NCBI GenBank assembly: GCA_024644085.1
Contig: JAHELS010000011.1
Span: 12,978-58,862, forward strand
DNA from: Rhodopirellula sp.
GTDB taxonomy: Bacteria > Planctomycetota > Planctomycetia > Pirellulales > Pirellulaceae
Length of the DNA: 45,885 bases
Direction of reading: 5' to 3'
Both the position numbers and the translations under genes were made by a program. This document shows, piece by piece, positions 9,241 to 17,471 of the stretch (positions are counted from its first letter, which is position 1; each line of letters starts with the position of its first letter). Below the pieces are notes generated by a model that was not told where the DNA came from, did no database searches, and saw only the letters and a list, made by a program, of their open reading frames with translations.

Positions 9241-9573
9241 TCAGCTGTTCGGAGATGCGTCGTCCGGAGGGGACGAAGCATCTGTGTCACTCGGCCCAAC
9301 GGGTTGCCGATGGGTTGTCGCTTGTATTGTTCGGAATTCCGCTTCGCTGATGTCACCTTTGCGATGCATTTCTTCCAAGTTTGCGAGCACGTCTGGGGGC
9401 GTTTCCCGGTCCTCAGCCGCGTAGTCGCGAAAGATTGACACAAAGTAAAATCCGACAAAGATCAGGACACACAAGACCAGTACGGCAGCCCCAGCACGCA
9501 CCGTCGGATTCGCAAAAACTTCTTGCATAACCGCTAGCCCAATGCCATTCGCTGGTGGCGGTATATCCTGCAT
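9241..9573 (-). CDS. Small single-pass membrane protein
   Basis: About 110 residues with one strong membrane helix (VRAGAAVLVLCVLIFVGFYF, about residues 25-46), followed by a soluble tail. The tail contains LANLEEMHRKGDISEAEFRTIQ, which resembles the short SHOCT-like helical motif. The C-terminus is Ser/Asp/Pro-rich. The start is uncertain: the ATG at 9573 is used here, but 9528 would give a shorter protein beginning MQEVFANPTV, and 9666 would add a Gly/Arg-rich stretch that does not look native. No function can be assigned. Confidence 0.6.
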   Translation of the reverse strand: MQDIPPPANGIGLAVMQEVFANPTVRAGAAVLVLCVLIFVGFYFVSIFRDYAAEDRETPPDVLANLEEMHRKGDISEAEFRTIQATTHRQPVGPSDTDASSPPDDASPNS

Positions 9574-9654
9574 CCTGGATCGGTCGATTTCGGCGTCGAC
9601 AGCGGCCCCGGGCTTTCGCCCACCACTTGGTGATGCGAGTTCACGCCGCCGCCC

Positions 9655-9686
9655 CGTCACTCTCACGTCCCGTCACTCTCACGTCC
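9655..9686. repeat. Short tandem repeat (16 bp x 2) in pyrimidine-rich tract
   Basis: CGTCACTCTCACGTCC is repeated exactly at 9655-9670 and 9671-9686, followed by related CACTC/ACTCTC tracts to about 9722. The stretch 9574-9863 otherwise holds no gene I can support. Confidence 0.75.
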
Positions 9687-9863
9687 AGTCACTCACCCGC
9701 CACTTACTCTCTCACTCTCTCGCGCTCCGCGTACCAGTCGGCCTCCGTCCCCCTCGACACCCGAATGATAGGTGTGTCCAGTAAAGGCAGTCCAGCATTT
9801 TCAAGCCGTGCAACACGGTTTTTCCTGTTTCACGCGTGAGTCGCCCGTTTCACGCTTTGGGAT

Positions 9864-10709
9864 TCATGAATTGTCCTGCAATTCATCGAACAGGTGCATC
9901 GCTTCCCTGGCGGGTGCGAATCCGAGATCACTTTGGCCCTCGACGCGCACGATTGCCGGACCACGAAATTGGTGCTCGGCCAGCGAACGCAGAATCCGAT
10001 TCAACGCGACATCGCCTTGCCCGATCCGCTGGTCCCCGAAGTGGCCGGTTTGCCGGTCGCAAAGATAGACACACGCAAGGGTGTCGAGGTTGCGGCCCAG
10101 GCGGTCACCCACGGGCAATTCGCCGCCGATCAACATCTCACCGATGTCGGCGGCAAGCAGCAAGTCGCTCGAATCAGTGAGCCATTGCCCGAGCCGCTCG
10201 AATTGCGCCACCGTGGCGATCATATCCCCGCTTCGCGGTCTCAGTGCCAAACGGACCTGTTGGTCGGCGACCGAAGCAAGCAATTCGTTCAGCCGAGCCG
10301 CCAATCGTTCGAGGGTGTCTTCGTCGCCCAGGTGATCGGATGAATCGGTCGCTCCGCTCGAAAAGGTGACCATCTCCGAACCCAATTCGACTGCCACCGC
10401 GACCCACTGCTCGATCCATGCCATCGCGGCGCCCGATTCATCGTCGTCCGCGGCAACCAGGGATGGCCCCCGAACCGCCTCGGGTCCGTGCATGAAAGGT
10501 GCATCGAGGTCGAGCACCGAACGCACGTGCGCTCGCTTGATCGCATCGGAGATGCGCAGCACCTGTTGGCCAAACCCCGCAAGCCGCGGATGAAAGTTGC
10601 CGGCGTGCGGCCGGATCGCGACGCAGCTGTACCCGATATGCGCAAGTTCATCGACCGCGACGCATACGTCGTGGAGCAGCAGGCCGGCGGTGTGGTATCC
10701 AGGAATCAT
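9864..10709 (-). CDS. Sugar phosphate isomerase/epimerase-like TIM-barrel protein
   Basis: About 281 residues when started at the ATG at 10709 (MIPGYHTAGLLLHD). The pattern of short strands and helices, with IGYSCVAIRPH near the start, an Asp/His-type pattern, VRLALRPRSGD and LLLAADIGEM, fits the xylose-isomerase-like TIM-barrel (AP-endonuclease 2) superfamily. Upstream in-frame codons give an Arg/Cys-rich segment overlapping the prenyltransferase gene and are unlikely to be translated. The UbiA-type gene lies 25 bases upstream on the same strand, so the pair is probably one operon. A similar pairing of a TIM-barrel protein and a UbiA protein is known from ebo-type clusters; the equivalence is inference and the substrate is unknown. 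Confidence 0.65.
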   Translation of the reverse strand: MIPGYHTAGLLLHDVCVAVDELAHIGYSCVAIRPHAGNFHPRLAGFGQQVLRISDAIKRAHVRSVLDLDAPFMHGPEAVRGPSLVAADDDESGAAMAWIEQWVAVAVELGSEMVTFSSGATDSSDHLGDEDTLERLAARLNELLASVADQQVRLALRPRSGDMIATVAQFERLGQWLTDSSDLLLAADIGEMLIGGELPVGDRLGRNLDTLACVYLCDRQTGHFGDQRIGQGDVALNRILRSLAEHQFRGPAIVRVEGQSDLGFAPAREAMHLFDELQDNS

Positions 10710-10734
10710 GATGGAGGCCGCGCGGGCGCAGGGC

Positions 10735-11730
10735 TCACGTGACACGAAATAGCAACGATAAATAGATCGACGGAATCGCGAGCATGAACACGACCAGTCC
10801 CCAGAAAGGACCCGCACCGAGCATCGCGACCGAAGCCGCCAATGGAATGATGGTCAATATTCCGACTCGGATCGTCGTTTGTATCTTGGCCGGTACCGGG
10901 TCGCGGATCGACCGCCATGCGCGCAGCACAACTGGGAAAGCAATCAACCCTATCATGATCGGAAACGCCTGAGTCGGCGAGACGTGCCACGGCATGGGCA
11001 ACTGAGCCGCCTGCGGCGCCAGAGCGAGCAATGCAACGCCCGTGATCATCACGGCCAATCCAACCATCAGGTTCCGTGACTCGCCACCGATAGCCTCGCG
11101 GCGTGCCATGATCGTGATTCCGACGATGTAGATGCCAAAACCCAACGCGAGTCCCCAAACGTAATCGGGGAACCCTCGCGCATGGGTCCCTGCCTCGATG
11201 CATGGCGAAGCACCAAGCAAAAAGCTGAGCACTCGACAGCCACCCATCGCAAATGGTGCCAGGGGTGTCTGCTTGAGCAGACCGTCGTAGAGAAGAATCA
11301 TCGCCGCCAGCGCCACTCCAATCGCTGCGGGCAACCATGTGCCCGCCACACCCGATGAGGGCAGAAACCCGCTCAGCGCCGCACACGAGACGCCAACTCC
11401 GATTAACCCCCATCCAGCAGCCGTCGCCTGCGGCAAGGAGACCAATCCGGCGGGAATGGGACGTGTCGGTCGCTCCTGGAGATCCTTGTCGACGTCAAAC
11501 ACGTCGTTGAGGATCATTCCGGCCCAATAGAGCGCGACGCCGGCCAGCAACACGCAGATCAGACGCGATACGGGTTCCGCGCCTCCGGCGACGAGCAGGA
11601 ACGCCGCGCCGACATCGGCCAACACGGTGAACACGTTGGGGAGCCGAACCAATTGTGCCCACGCCATCAGCGGCCGGTGAGGCGCAGTTTCCAATTCGGT
11701 CGATTCGGACAAGGCGGCACTTTCAAGCAA
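10735..11730 (-). CDS. UbiA-family prenyltransferase (EboC-like)
   Basis: A 331-residue polytopic membrane protein of the UbiA superfamily, enzymes that transfer prenyl chains to aromatic or other acceptors. The first Asp-rich motif is NDVFDVDKD (residues 75-83), followed by ERPTRPIPAG, which is diagnostic. The second motif is weaker: YDGLLKQTPLAPFAMGGCR. About eight to nine hydrophobic helices are visible. It resembles the EboC-like branch more than UbiA or MenA proper, because of the second motif and the adjacent TIM-barrel gene; this is inference. The acceptor is not known. Confidence 0.85.
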   Translation of the reverse strand: MLESAALSESTELETAPHRPLMAWAQLVRLPNVFTVLADVGAAFLLVAGGAEPVSRLICVLLAGVALYWAGMILNDVFDVDKDLQERPTRPIPAGLVSLPQATAAGWGLIGVGVSCAALSGFLPSSGVAGTWLPAAIGVALAAMILLYDGLLKQTPLAPFAMGGCRVLSFLLGASPCIEAGTHARGFPDYVWGLALGFGIYIVGITIMARREAIGGESRNLMVGLAVMITGVALLALAPQAAQLPMPWHVSPTQAFPIMIGLIAFPVVLRAWRSIRDPVPAKIQTTIRVGILTIIPLAASVAMLGAGPFWGLVVFMLAIPSIYLSLLFRVT

Positions 11731-11758
11731 TTGGCAAGATCATCAGGTAATGCCAATT

Positions 11759-12832
11759 CTAACGACGCAGTTGCCTTCGTTGTCGCTCGGTCAGTCGCAC
11801 GCCGTAGAGTTGTATGTAGCGGTCCGTTTCATTGACGAAGTTGACCTCGGCATCCTGGTTCTCAAAACGAAATCGCTCTGGAGGCGGGGGCGAGATCGGG
11901 CGAATCGAATAGAGTTCAACCAGCGTGATCAATCGACGTGCGTCCAGCGAGGTTTCGGCACTCGAGGGATCCGAGGCGTGGACCGGATCGCTCCAGAACT
12001 CGATCCGGGTCGGGATCAGCCGCCCGAAATCGGTATCCGGATCTGGTGTTGACCGAATTGCGACCCGAATTCGAGTTGGGTGCAACAGTGGCCACTCCTC
12101 CCGGCCTGATTCCGCGGCGATCTCCTTACGCCGCGACTGCTTGAGCGTTCCCGTAATGACCCAAACCGGGTCTTGCTTCAATTTGGCCCCGTCCACTTGC
12201 ACGTGATAGTCCCGGGCGATGGTCGAGAGCATTTCGGCCCAAGCACCGACCAACAACCGAGGTGAGATTGTCGTTGATTTCTCGGCGCCACGGATCCATT
12301 CATCCAACCGACCCACGTCGACGCGGCGAAGGGAAACTTTGCCGGCGATATCCGATCGAGTCCAAGCCAGACGTCCGTCGCTGATTTGCTGTAGATGGTG
12401 TTTGCCACCACCGTCATGCATTGTCACCTGCAAATTGAATTGGCCCTTTCCGTTTCCGGTCTGCTCGTAGGTGCCAACTCCAACGACCTCGCGAGAGTTG
12501 GTCCAGACAGTTTCACGCACCTTGGCATCGAAGGCTGGTCCATACACGATCATGTGCAGAACCTGGCTCAGCAGGTGCATCGCTTCAGGTTCGGAAGAGG
12601 GCTGCGAAATCCTTGGGTTGACCTTGGCGACGGCGCTGGTTTCAGCCGCAGTGCCGGAATCGCTGGTAATCGGCGTTTCGCCATGGCAATGGCAGAACGG
12701 CGTTGCAAGCATGCCGACGCCGACACCGATGATCAAGGCCAGCCGTTGCCGACGTGGTCGATCGCGAATCATTGCCAGTGACTGTTTCACGGCGGTGAAA
12801 CGGTTTCGCGGGCTGTGACGATCGATCTTCAT
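11759..12832 (-). CDS. Exported protein of unknown function
   Basis: A 357-residue protein with a long basic N-terminus and a hydrophobic stretch LALIIGVGVGMLATPFC (about 31-47), consistent with a signal anchor or an unusually long signal peptide. The body has alternating strand-like segments (VGVGTYEQTGNGKGQFNLQV, ISDGRLAWTRSDI) that recall LolA/LolB-type lipoprotein carriers, but the match is by eye and weak. The C-terminus ends in Arg-rich RLTERQRRQLRR. It is 28 bases upstream of the prenyltransferase gene on the same strand and diverges from the surface-protein operon at 13028. Confidence 0.65.
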   Translation of the reverse strand: MKIDRHSPRNRFTAVKQSLAMIRDRPRRQRLALIIGVGVGMLATPFCHCHGETPITSDSGTAAETSAVAKVNPRISQPSSEPEAMHLLSQVLHMIVYGPAFDAKVRETVWTNSREVVGVGTYEQTGNGKGQFNLQVTMHDGGGKHHLQQISDGRLAWTRSDIAGKVSLRRVDVGRLDEWIRGAEKSTTISPRLLVGAWAEMLSTIARDYHVQVDGAKLKQDPVWVITGTLKQSRRKEIAAESGREEWPLLHPTRIRVAIRSTPDPDTDFGRLIPTRIEFWSDPVHASDPSSAETSLDARRLITLVELYSIRPISPPPPERFRFENQDAEVNFVNETDRYIQLYGVRLTERQRRQLRR

Positions 12833-13027
12833 AGTCGGGTTATGCCGATTTTCTCAAAGATACCGCATGTAACGTGCCGATGACCAACTACGAAGTCGGT
12901 ACAGCCGCACTTCATTGGAACGCTTGTCGCGGATCGTAGTTTGCGATCGCCGCGCAAGTCCACCCAAAAAAACAGCACCGAACAATTCGACTCAGGCCGA
13001 GAAAAACCCAAGGAACGGGGGGAAACG

Positions 13028-14365
13028 ATGAAACGAATCGTCACTCATATGTCGCTACTGGCGGCCGCGGCGATAATCGCCACCGGGTGTGTGCCGGTTC
13101 GCCACAACCTGCCACCCGAACAACGATTACTGGAGCCCGGCCCCGGGGTCGGTGGTCCTGGGCCCGGAGTGCTCGGACCGCCAGCAATGGCGCCCGGCAT
13201 GATGGCGCCCGGTATGATGGCTCCGGCCATGATGGGAGCGGGCGGAATGATGGAAGCGGGTATCCCCGCGGCCGGTACTTCCGCGGCGGTTGATTCCGGC
13301 GACGTCTCCCTGGTGAATTTCAACGGTTGTGGACCGGGATGCAACAGCTGTGGTGGTGGCGACTGCCTTCCGGGAGGATCATCCAGCATCCCCCCTGGTG
13401 GTGGCGTACTTCCCACCGGCGGTATGATGCCTTCGGTTCCATCGACTCTGCAGGTCACTTTCGGTCAACCCGAAGGGATGCAGATTCGTTACGACGCGAC
13501 CGGCGCCGGAATGTTCGACAGCGAGCCCCTTGTCGTGCCGGCTCGCCAGAACTTCCCCCAAGGTGGATTGTTCCGCGTCAAGCTGACCAACATCCCGGCT
13601 CGCGAAGGCGTCGAACTCTACCCAACGGTGGAACTCGCCTATGCCAATCCGCGCACCGGTGCCTACCTGGCTCACAACTCGGTGCCGATTCAGTTCACCG
13701 AGGAAGACTTCGACCAGGTCTTGACCGGCAACTTTGTCACCAAAGTCATCTATCTTCCCGATCCCGATTTCCAGGGCCCCGCCCTGGCCGGCATCGACAC
13801 CCTGGTCAGCACCCGGCTTGATCCAGGCGTGGATCCGATCGTCGAAGCCGATCGTCGCGGGTCGATCCTTGCGATCATCCGCTTGGGCGACAAGGACATC
13901 GAGATGGCGGGTGCGGCAATGGCTGCGGCCGGAAACTATGCACCGCCGATCGCGGGACTGCCGGCACCTTTCGCACCGGCGATGACCGAAGGATGCGGAG
14001 GCCCCGGTGCCGGAAATTGTGCACCGCTTCCGCCGGCGTTGCCCGGCATGATCGCGGGTGTCAATGCACCTCAATACGGCATGCCGATGTCGGGAACACC
14101 GATCGGACTTCCCGGTCCGCCCCACATTCCGCTTGGACATCCGGCTGGATTGCAAAAGCACGTGATTCGCAATCACACCCACGTGAACATTCCGCGTCCG
14201 GTGGAGAAAGTCAAAATGAACGTGCGAATGCAACCTGGATACAGCTATCCGAATCCGGTCAGCCGAATCAACATCTCCGAGCAAAACGTTCATCCGGGCG
14301 TGCCGCACGGACGTGGTTACTACCAACACGCCAGCCAACGCGTGGATCCGAACTGCAAGCCGTAA
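13028..14365 (+). CDS. Gly/Pro/Met-rich lipoprotein with a shared surface domain
   Basis: About 445 residues. The start at 13028 is chosen because GGGGGGAAACG precedes the ATG and a lipoprotein signal follows at once: a hydrophobic stretch ending ATGC with Cys near residue 20. Next comes a low-complexity region with repeated APGMM/APAMM units and Gly-Pro, then a Cys-rich patch (CGPGCNSCGGGDC). Residues about 179-287 form a compact domain (FRVKLTNIP, EGVELYPTVELA, FVTKVIYLPDPD, ILAIIRLG) that reappears in the next gene. The tail is again Gly/Pro-rich and His-containing. Likely anchored in the outer membrane or on the surface; function unknown. First gene of an apparent three-gene operon. Confidence 0.85.
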   Translation: MKRIVTHMSLLAAAAIIATGCVPVRHNLPPEQRLLEPGPGVGGPGPGVLGPPAMAPGMMAPGMMAPAMMGAGGMMEAGIPAAGTSAAVDSGDVSLVNFNGCGPGCNSCGGGDCLPGGSSSIPPGGGVLPTGGMMPSVPSTLQVTFGQPEGMQIRYDATGAGMFDSEPLVVPARQNFPQGGLFRVKLTNIPAREGVELYPTVELAYANPRTGAYLAHNSVPIQFTEEDFDQVLTGNFVTKVIYLPDPDFQGPALAGIDTLVSTRLDPGVDPIVEADRRGSILAIIRLGDKDIEMAGAAMAAAGNYAPPIAGLPAPFAPAMTEGCGGPGAGNCAPLPPALPGMIAGVNAPQYGMPMSGTPIGLPGPPHIPLGHPAGLQKHVIRNHTHVNIPRPVEKVKMNVRMQPGYSYPNPVSRINISEQNVHPGVPHGRGYYQHASQRVDPNCKP

Positions 14366-14393
14366 GGATCACCGGGCTATCAAGATGAAAAAC

Positions 14394-14433
14394 GAAACGC
14401 GGTGTGGATGATTCTGTCTCGCCGCGTTTCTTT
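14394..14433 (+). terminator. Hairpin, possible weak terminator
   Basis: GAAACGCGG (14394-14402) pairs exactly with 14422-14430 across a 19-base loop, followed by only TTTC. It lies 28 bases after the stop of the first lipoprotein gene. It could reduce read-through into the next two genes, or act as an mRNA-stabilising hairpin. Confidence 0.4.
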
Positions 14434-14502
14434 CGGTCTTTACCGGGATTATCCCGGGCTGGATGACCGCCACCGATCGACCGCAACGCCGTTCACCTCC
14501 CA

Positions 14503-15267
14503 ATGGTTCAGTCCGTGATGCGAAACGTCATCGCCTCGTTTTCAATCTCCAGGCTTGCGGCTTGGTTGATCCTGACGGTTACCGCCGCCGCGTCAACTCC
14601 TGCGATCGTATTCGCTGTCGATCCGTCCAATTACCTGAGCCAAAGTGGGCAACATCGCTTGCTCTCCTCGGATATGCCACCTGGCGCGCTTGGCCAGGCA
14701 CGATTAGCGGGACGGGGGCCGGTGGCCGGTTACTTTCAGCCGGTCGCGTTTGCCGGGCCTTCCGGAGTCCACTTTTCGCTGCCCTCCGCAGGAAGGTTTC
14801 TTGATTCGAGCGAAACCTTGCGAGCCGGTCTCTTGGTCGGCGGGGTTTACCGATTTCGGATCACCGAGATTCCCGGTGCCGAGGGCGCCGAACTTTATCC
14901 GACGATTGAAGTCATCGACCGGACCTATCCGCCACCCGGATTGGCACTGAAACACCCGATCCAGATTCATTTGGATCAAGAAGATATCGAAGCCGCACTC
15001 AGCGATCGCCTGGTGACGCGAGTCATTTATTTGGAAGACCCGCAAACAGCGACTCCGATGGTGCAATCGGCTGCGACGACGCGGCCGTATGAAATCTCCG
15101 AACATCAAGATGCTTTGGAAGTCGCTGATCGACTCGGGCGACCTGTCGCAATCGTTCGAATTGGTTCGGTCTCGCCACCGCGAGCCGAAGCTCTGATGCC
15201 GCAATTCTTCTTCGGTTTTCCCGTCTGGGCACCGATTCATGATCCTGACCAGGCAACGCAGCCATGA
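14503..15267 (+). CDS. Exported protein sharing the surface domain of its neighbour
   Basis: A 254-residue protein with a signal peptide (hydrophobic core LAAWLILTVTAAAST, probable cleavage after VFA). The mature part from about residue 114 to 225 matches the domain of the preceding lipoprotein: YRFRITEIPGAEGAELYPTIEV, DRLVTRVIYLEDP and RPVAIVRIG line up in order. Start codons at 14503 and 14518 are both possible; the second gives MRNVIASF and a more usual signal length. It overlaps the next gene by four bases (ATGA), which suggests coupled translation. Function unknown. Confidence 0.8.
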   Translation: MVQSVMRNVIASFSISRLAAWLILTVTAAASTPAIVFAVDPSNYLSQSGQHRLLSSDMPPGALGQARLAGRGPVAGYFQPVAFAGPSGVHFSLPSAGRFLDSSETLRAGLLVGGVYRFRITEIPGAEGAELYPTIEVIDRTYPPPGLALKHPIQIHLDQEDIEAALSDRLVTRVIYLEDPQTATPMVQSAATTRPYEISEHQDALEVADRLGRPVAIVRIGSVSPPRAEALMPQFFFGFPVWAPIHDPDQATQP

Positions 15268-16547
15268 GACTTTGTTCGGCAACAATCGCATCGCTGACGG
15301 CAACGTTGCTGCTGGGGGCAACCGGTTGCGTCGCACCCAATGCAAACGATCAAGGCATCGGATTGAATTCGGCTGCGGCACCGGCGCGCGGATTATCCCC
15401 CGCACAGGCATCGATGCCACCACGCGCCCTGACGGCGCCGAGGTCCGTACCACTGCCGGCAATGCAAGCGCCGATGAATGTTGCAAACACCAACGCGTCG
15501 GTTTCGCAGGTGGGATTCTTTCACGGTGACCCCAATGTTCCAGCATGCGGATGCCACGGCTGTGGTGATTCTGCCGGCGCTGCGTCGCCTCACGGCTATA
15601 TCCTTCAATCACCACAGGGATGGAACGCGCACGGCGTCGATCCCCAGGAATTCGTCTGTGACGGGGGTGATCAACCGCCCGGTGCGGTTCTCAATCGCAA
15701 CGACGACGTCCTTGGGCTGCAAGGCGAAGACACGGTTGCTCATTACACAACCCAGTCGGGAGAGATTGAGTTCGAGGCCAGCAATCGCACCTGCTTGTAT
15801 GCGCCGCGTTTTTCCTCGGTCCGAAAGATTACCGGCGCATTGGCTGGTGGTCACGCGATTGGGGCCGCCCAGTTTGATCGTCCGCTGGGTCCAAATCGAA
15901 TCGAGCACGAATTGCCCGGACTCGTCCTCACCGACACAACGGAGCTCGGCCATGCCGATGTCGCGCGTCGCCTCGACGCGATGCGTGAGCGAATTCGCGG
16001 CGTGCCAGTCGAGAATGTCTGGCAGCTCGAGCAGGCGGGCGACGTGATGGCCGCACTGGCCGGATTGAGCCTCCAGGAGTTGGGCGAACTTCAGGATGAA
16101 GAAAAAGCGTTGTACGAGCGACTCGCCCTCGCGGCCGTTGCATGGTCGCTCGATGAATCACTCGAAGTCGTCGTCGAAGACCTCAAGGCGCCGACCTTGA
16201 CGCGTGACCAGTCGCTGCAGGGATTGACGGTCTACGAGTTTCCCGATGATCGCGGGCGACTGGAGGTCACCAAACTTGCCGATCGAGCCGATGCCCTGCC
16301 GGGCGATATTGTGAACTTTTCCATCCGCGTTGAAAACGTCGGCGATGCCGCCGTCACCGACGTCGTGTTGATCGACAACCTGACCACACGTCTTCAATAC
16401 GTTGATGAAAGCCAAACCTGCAGCGCCGACGCACAGTTCGATACGGTGGTCAACGAAAGCCAATCTCTCAAGCTGCAGTGGAAGTTGACCAACGAATTGG
16501 CGGTCGGCGAGAGCGCCGAGATCCATTTCGAGTGCAAAGTCCGATAG
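15264..16547 (+). CDS. Lipoprotein with C-terminal DUF11-type repeat
   Basis: A 427-residue protein with a lipoprotein signal: hydrophobic core then LGATGC, Cys about residue 22. A Pro/Ala-rich linker and a short Cys/His patch (PACGCHGCGD) follow. The last ~90 residues (LEVTKLADRADALPGD, VENVGDAAVTDVVLIDNL, LQYV) are a DUF11-type beta-sandwich repeat, common in bacterial surface proteins. The middle region, about 150-320, is not recognised. The start ATG lies inside the stop of the upstream gene, so the two are translationally coupled. Likely a cell-surface structural protein. Confidence 0.85.
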   Translation: MRLCSATIASLTATLLLGATGCVAPNANDQGIGLNSAAAPARGLSPAQASMPPRALTAPRSVPLPAMQAPMNVANTNASVSQVGFFHGDPNVPACGCHGCGDSAGAASPHGYILQSPQGWNAHGVDPQEFVCDGGDQPPGAVLNRNDDVLGLQGEDTVAHYTTQSGEIEFEASNRTCLYAPRFSSVRKITGALAGGHAIGAAQFDRPLGPNRIEHELPGLVLTDTTELGHADVARRLDAMRERIRGVPVENVWQLEQAGDVMAALAGLSLQELGELQDEEKALYERLALAAVAWSLDESLEVVVEDLKAPTLTRDQSLQGLTVYEFPDDRGRLEVTKLADRADALPGDIVNFSIRVENVGDAAVTDVVLIDNLTTRLQYVDESQTCSADAQFDTVVNESQSLKLQWKLTNELAVGESAEIHFECKVR

Positions 16548-16677
16548 GTCCCCAAGGGACACGACGGCCCCGCGATCGAGAATTGCGGCCAGCAGCCAAA
16601 CACCTCACGACGCGTTATCATGGCGCGAAGTGCTTCATCCACCGCGGATGACGAGATTCCTTATCTTGAGGTGCTTG

Positions 16678-17445
16678 ATGTCGACGGATCATCCCTTCAC
16701 CAATCCCGGTCAGCCCCAGCAGCCCGCGGCAAGTAACAACACGATGGCAATCGTCGTCATTGTGTTGGCGGTCGTTATGATTATGGGACTTGTCTGTGCC
16801 GGCGTCCTCGCCGCTCTTCTGTTGCCCGCCGTGTCCGCGGCCCGCGATGCGGCCCGACACGCGCAGCTAAGTAATCAAATGAAGCAGATCGGGATCGCGA
16901 TCCACAACTACCACGACACGTACCGGCAGTTCCCTCCCGCGGTCGCCACCAACTGGGAAGGCACGCAAACACATGGCTGGCGCGTGACGCTGTTGCCGTA
17001 CATCGAGCAATACCCTCTTTACGAACAGTGGAACGAGAATGAAGCATGGGACAGTGCGGCGAATTCGCAACTCCACTCTCCGATGCCGTCCACGTACGCC
17101 TCGCCATTCGACAGCGAACCCGATACTACCCAGTCGCATTTTGTCGCGGTCAGCCATCCCAACGGAATCATGTCGGGCGAATCGGGCATCGGTTTTGCGA
17201 ATGTGAGCGACGGGTTGAGTAATACGATCCTCGCGGTTTACTTGCCGAATCGAACCGTCAAATGGGCCGAGCCTAGTGACGTTTCACTGCAAGAGTTGCA
17301 GAGCGCGCTCGGGACGGCATCTATTTCCGATTCAGTGATCCTGCTGATGGCAGACCTGTCTGTGGTGCGGATCACCGCGCCGATGGACCCGGCGACCGTC
17401 GAGGCATTGGTCACACGCAGTGGCAACGAAACCGTTTCGTTGTGA
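16678..17445 (+). CDS. DUF1559-like membrane-anchored protein
   Basis: About 255 residues when started at the ATG at 16678, which has GAGG eight bases upstream. After a Pro/Gln-rich N-terminus comes one membrane helix (MAIVVIVLAVVMIMGLVCAG), then LLLPAVSAARDAARHAQLSNQMKQIGIAIHNYHD, the hallmark of the planctomycete DUF1559 (SBP_bac_10-like) family. ATNWEGTQTHGWRVTLLPYIEQ is also typical. Two usual features are altered: there is no type IV pilin-like leader at the extreme N-terminus and no clear terminal H-x9-DG motif. Members are very abundant in planctomycetes and of unknown function. Confidence 0.85.
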   Translation: MSTDHPFTNPGQPQQPAASNNTMAIVVIVLAVVMIMGLVCAGVLAALLLPAVSAARDAARHAQLSNQMKQIGIAIHNYHDTYRQFPPAVATNWEGTQTHGWRVTLLPYIEQYPLYEQWNENEAWDSAANSQLHSPMPSTYASPFDSEPDTTQSHFVAVSHPNGIMSGESGIGFANVSDGLSNTILAVYLPNRTVKWAEPSDVSLQELQSALGTASISDSVILLMADLSVVRITAPMDPATVEALVTRSGNETVSL

Positions 17446-17471
17446 TCCGGATTTGATTCGAGGAAGCCTTG

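Noticed and set aside
12941-13027. Longer N-terminus for the first lipoprotein gene
   Set aside because: The extension is Lys/Arg/Glu-rich and would bury the lipoprotein signal; a strong ribosome site precedes the ATG at 13028.
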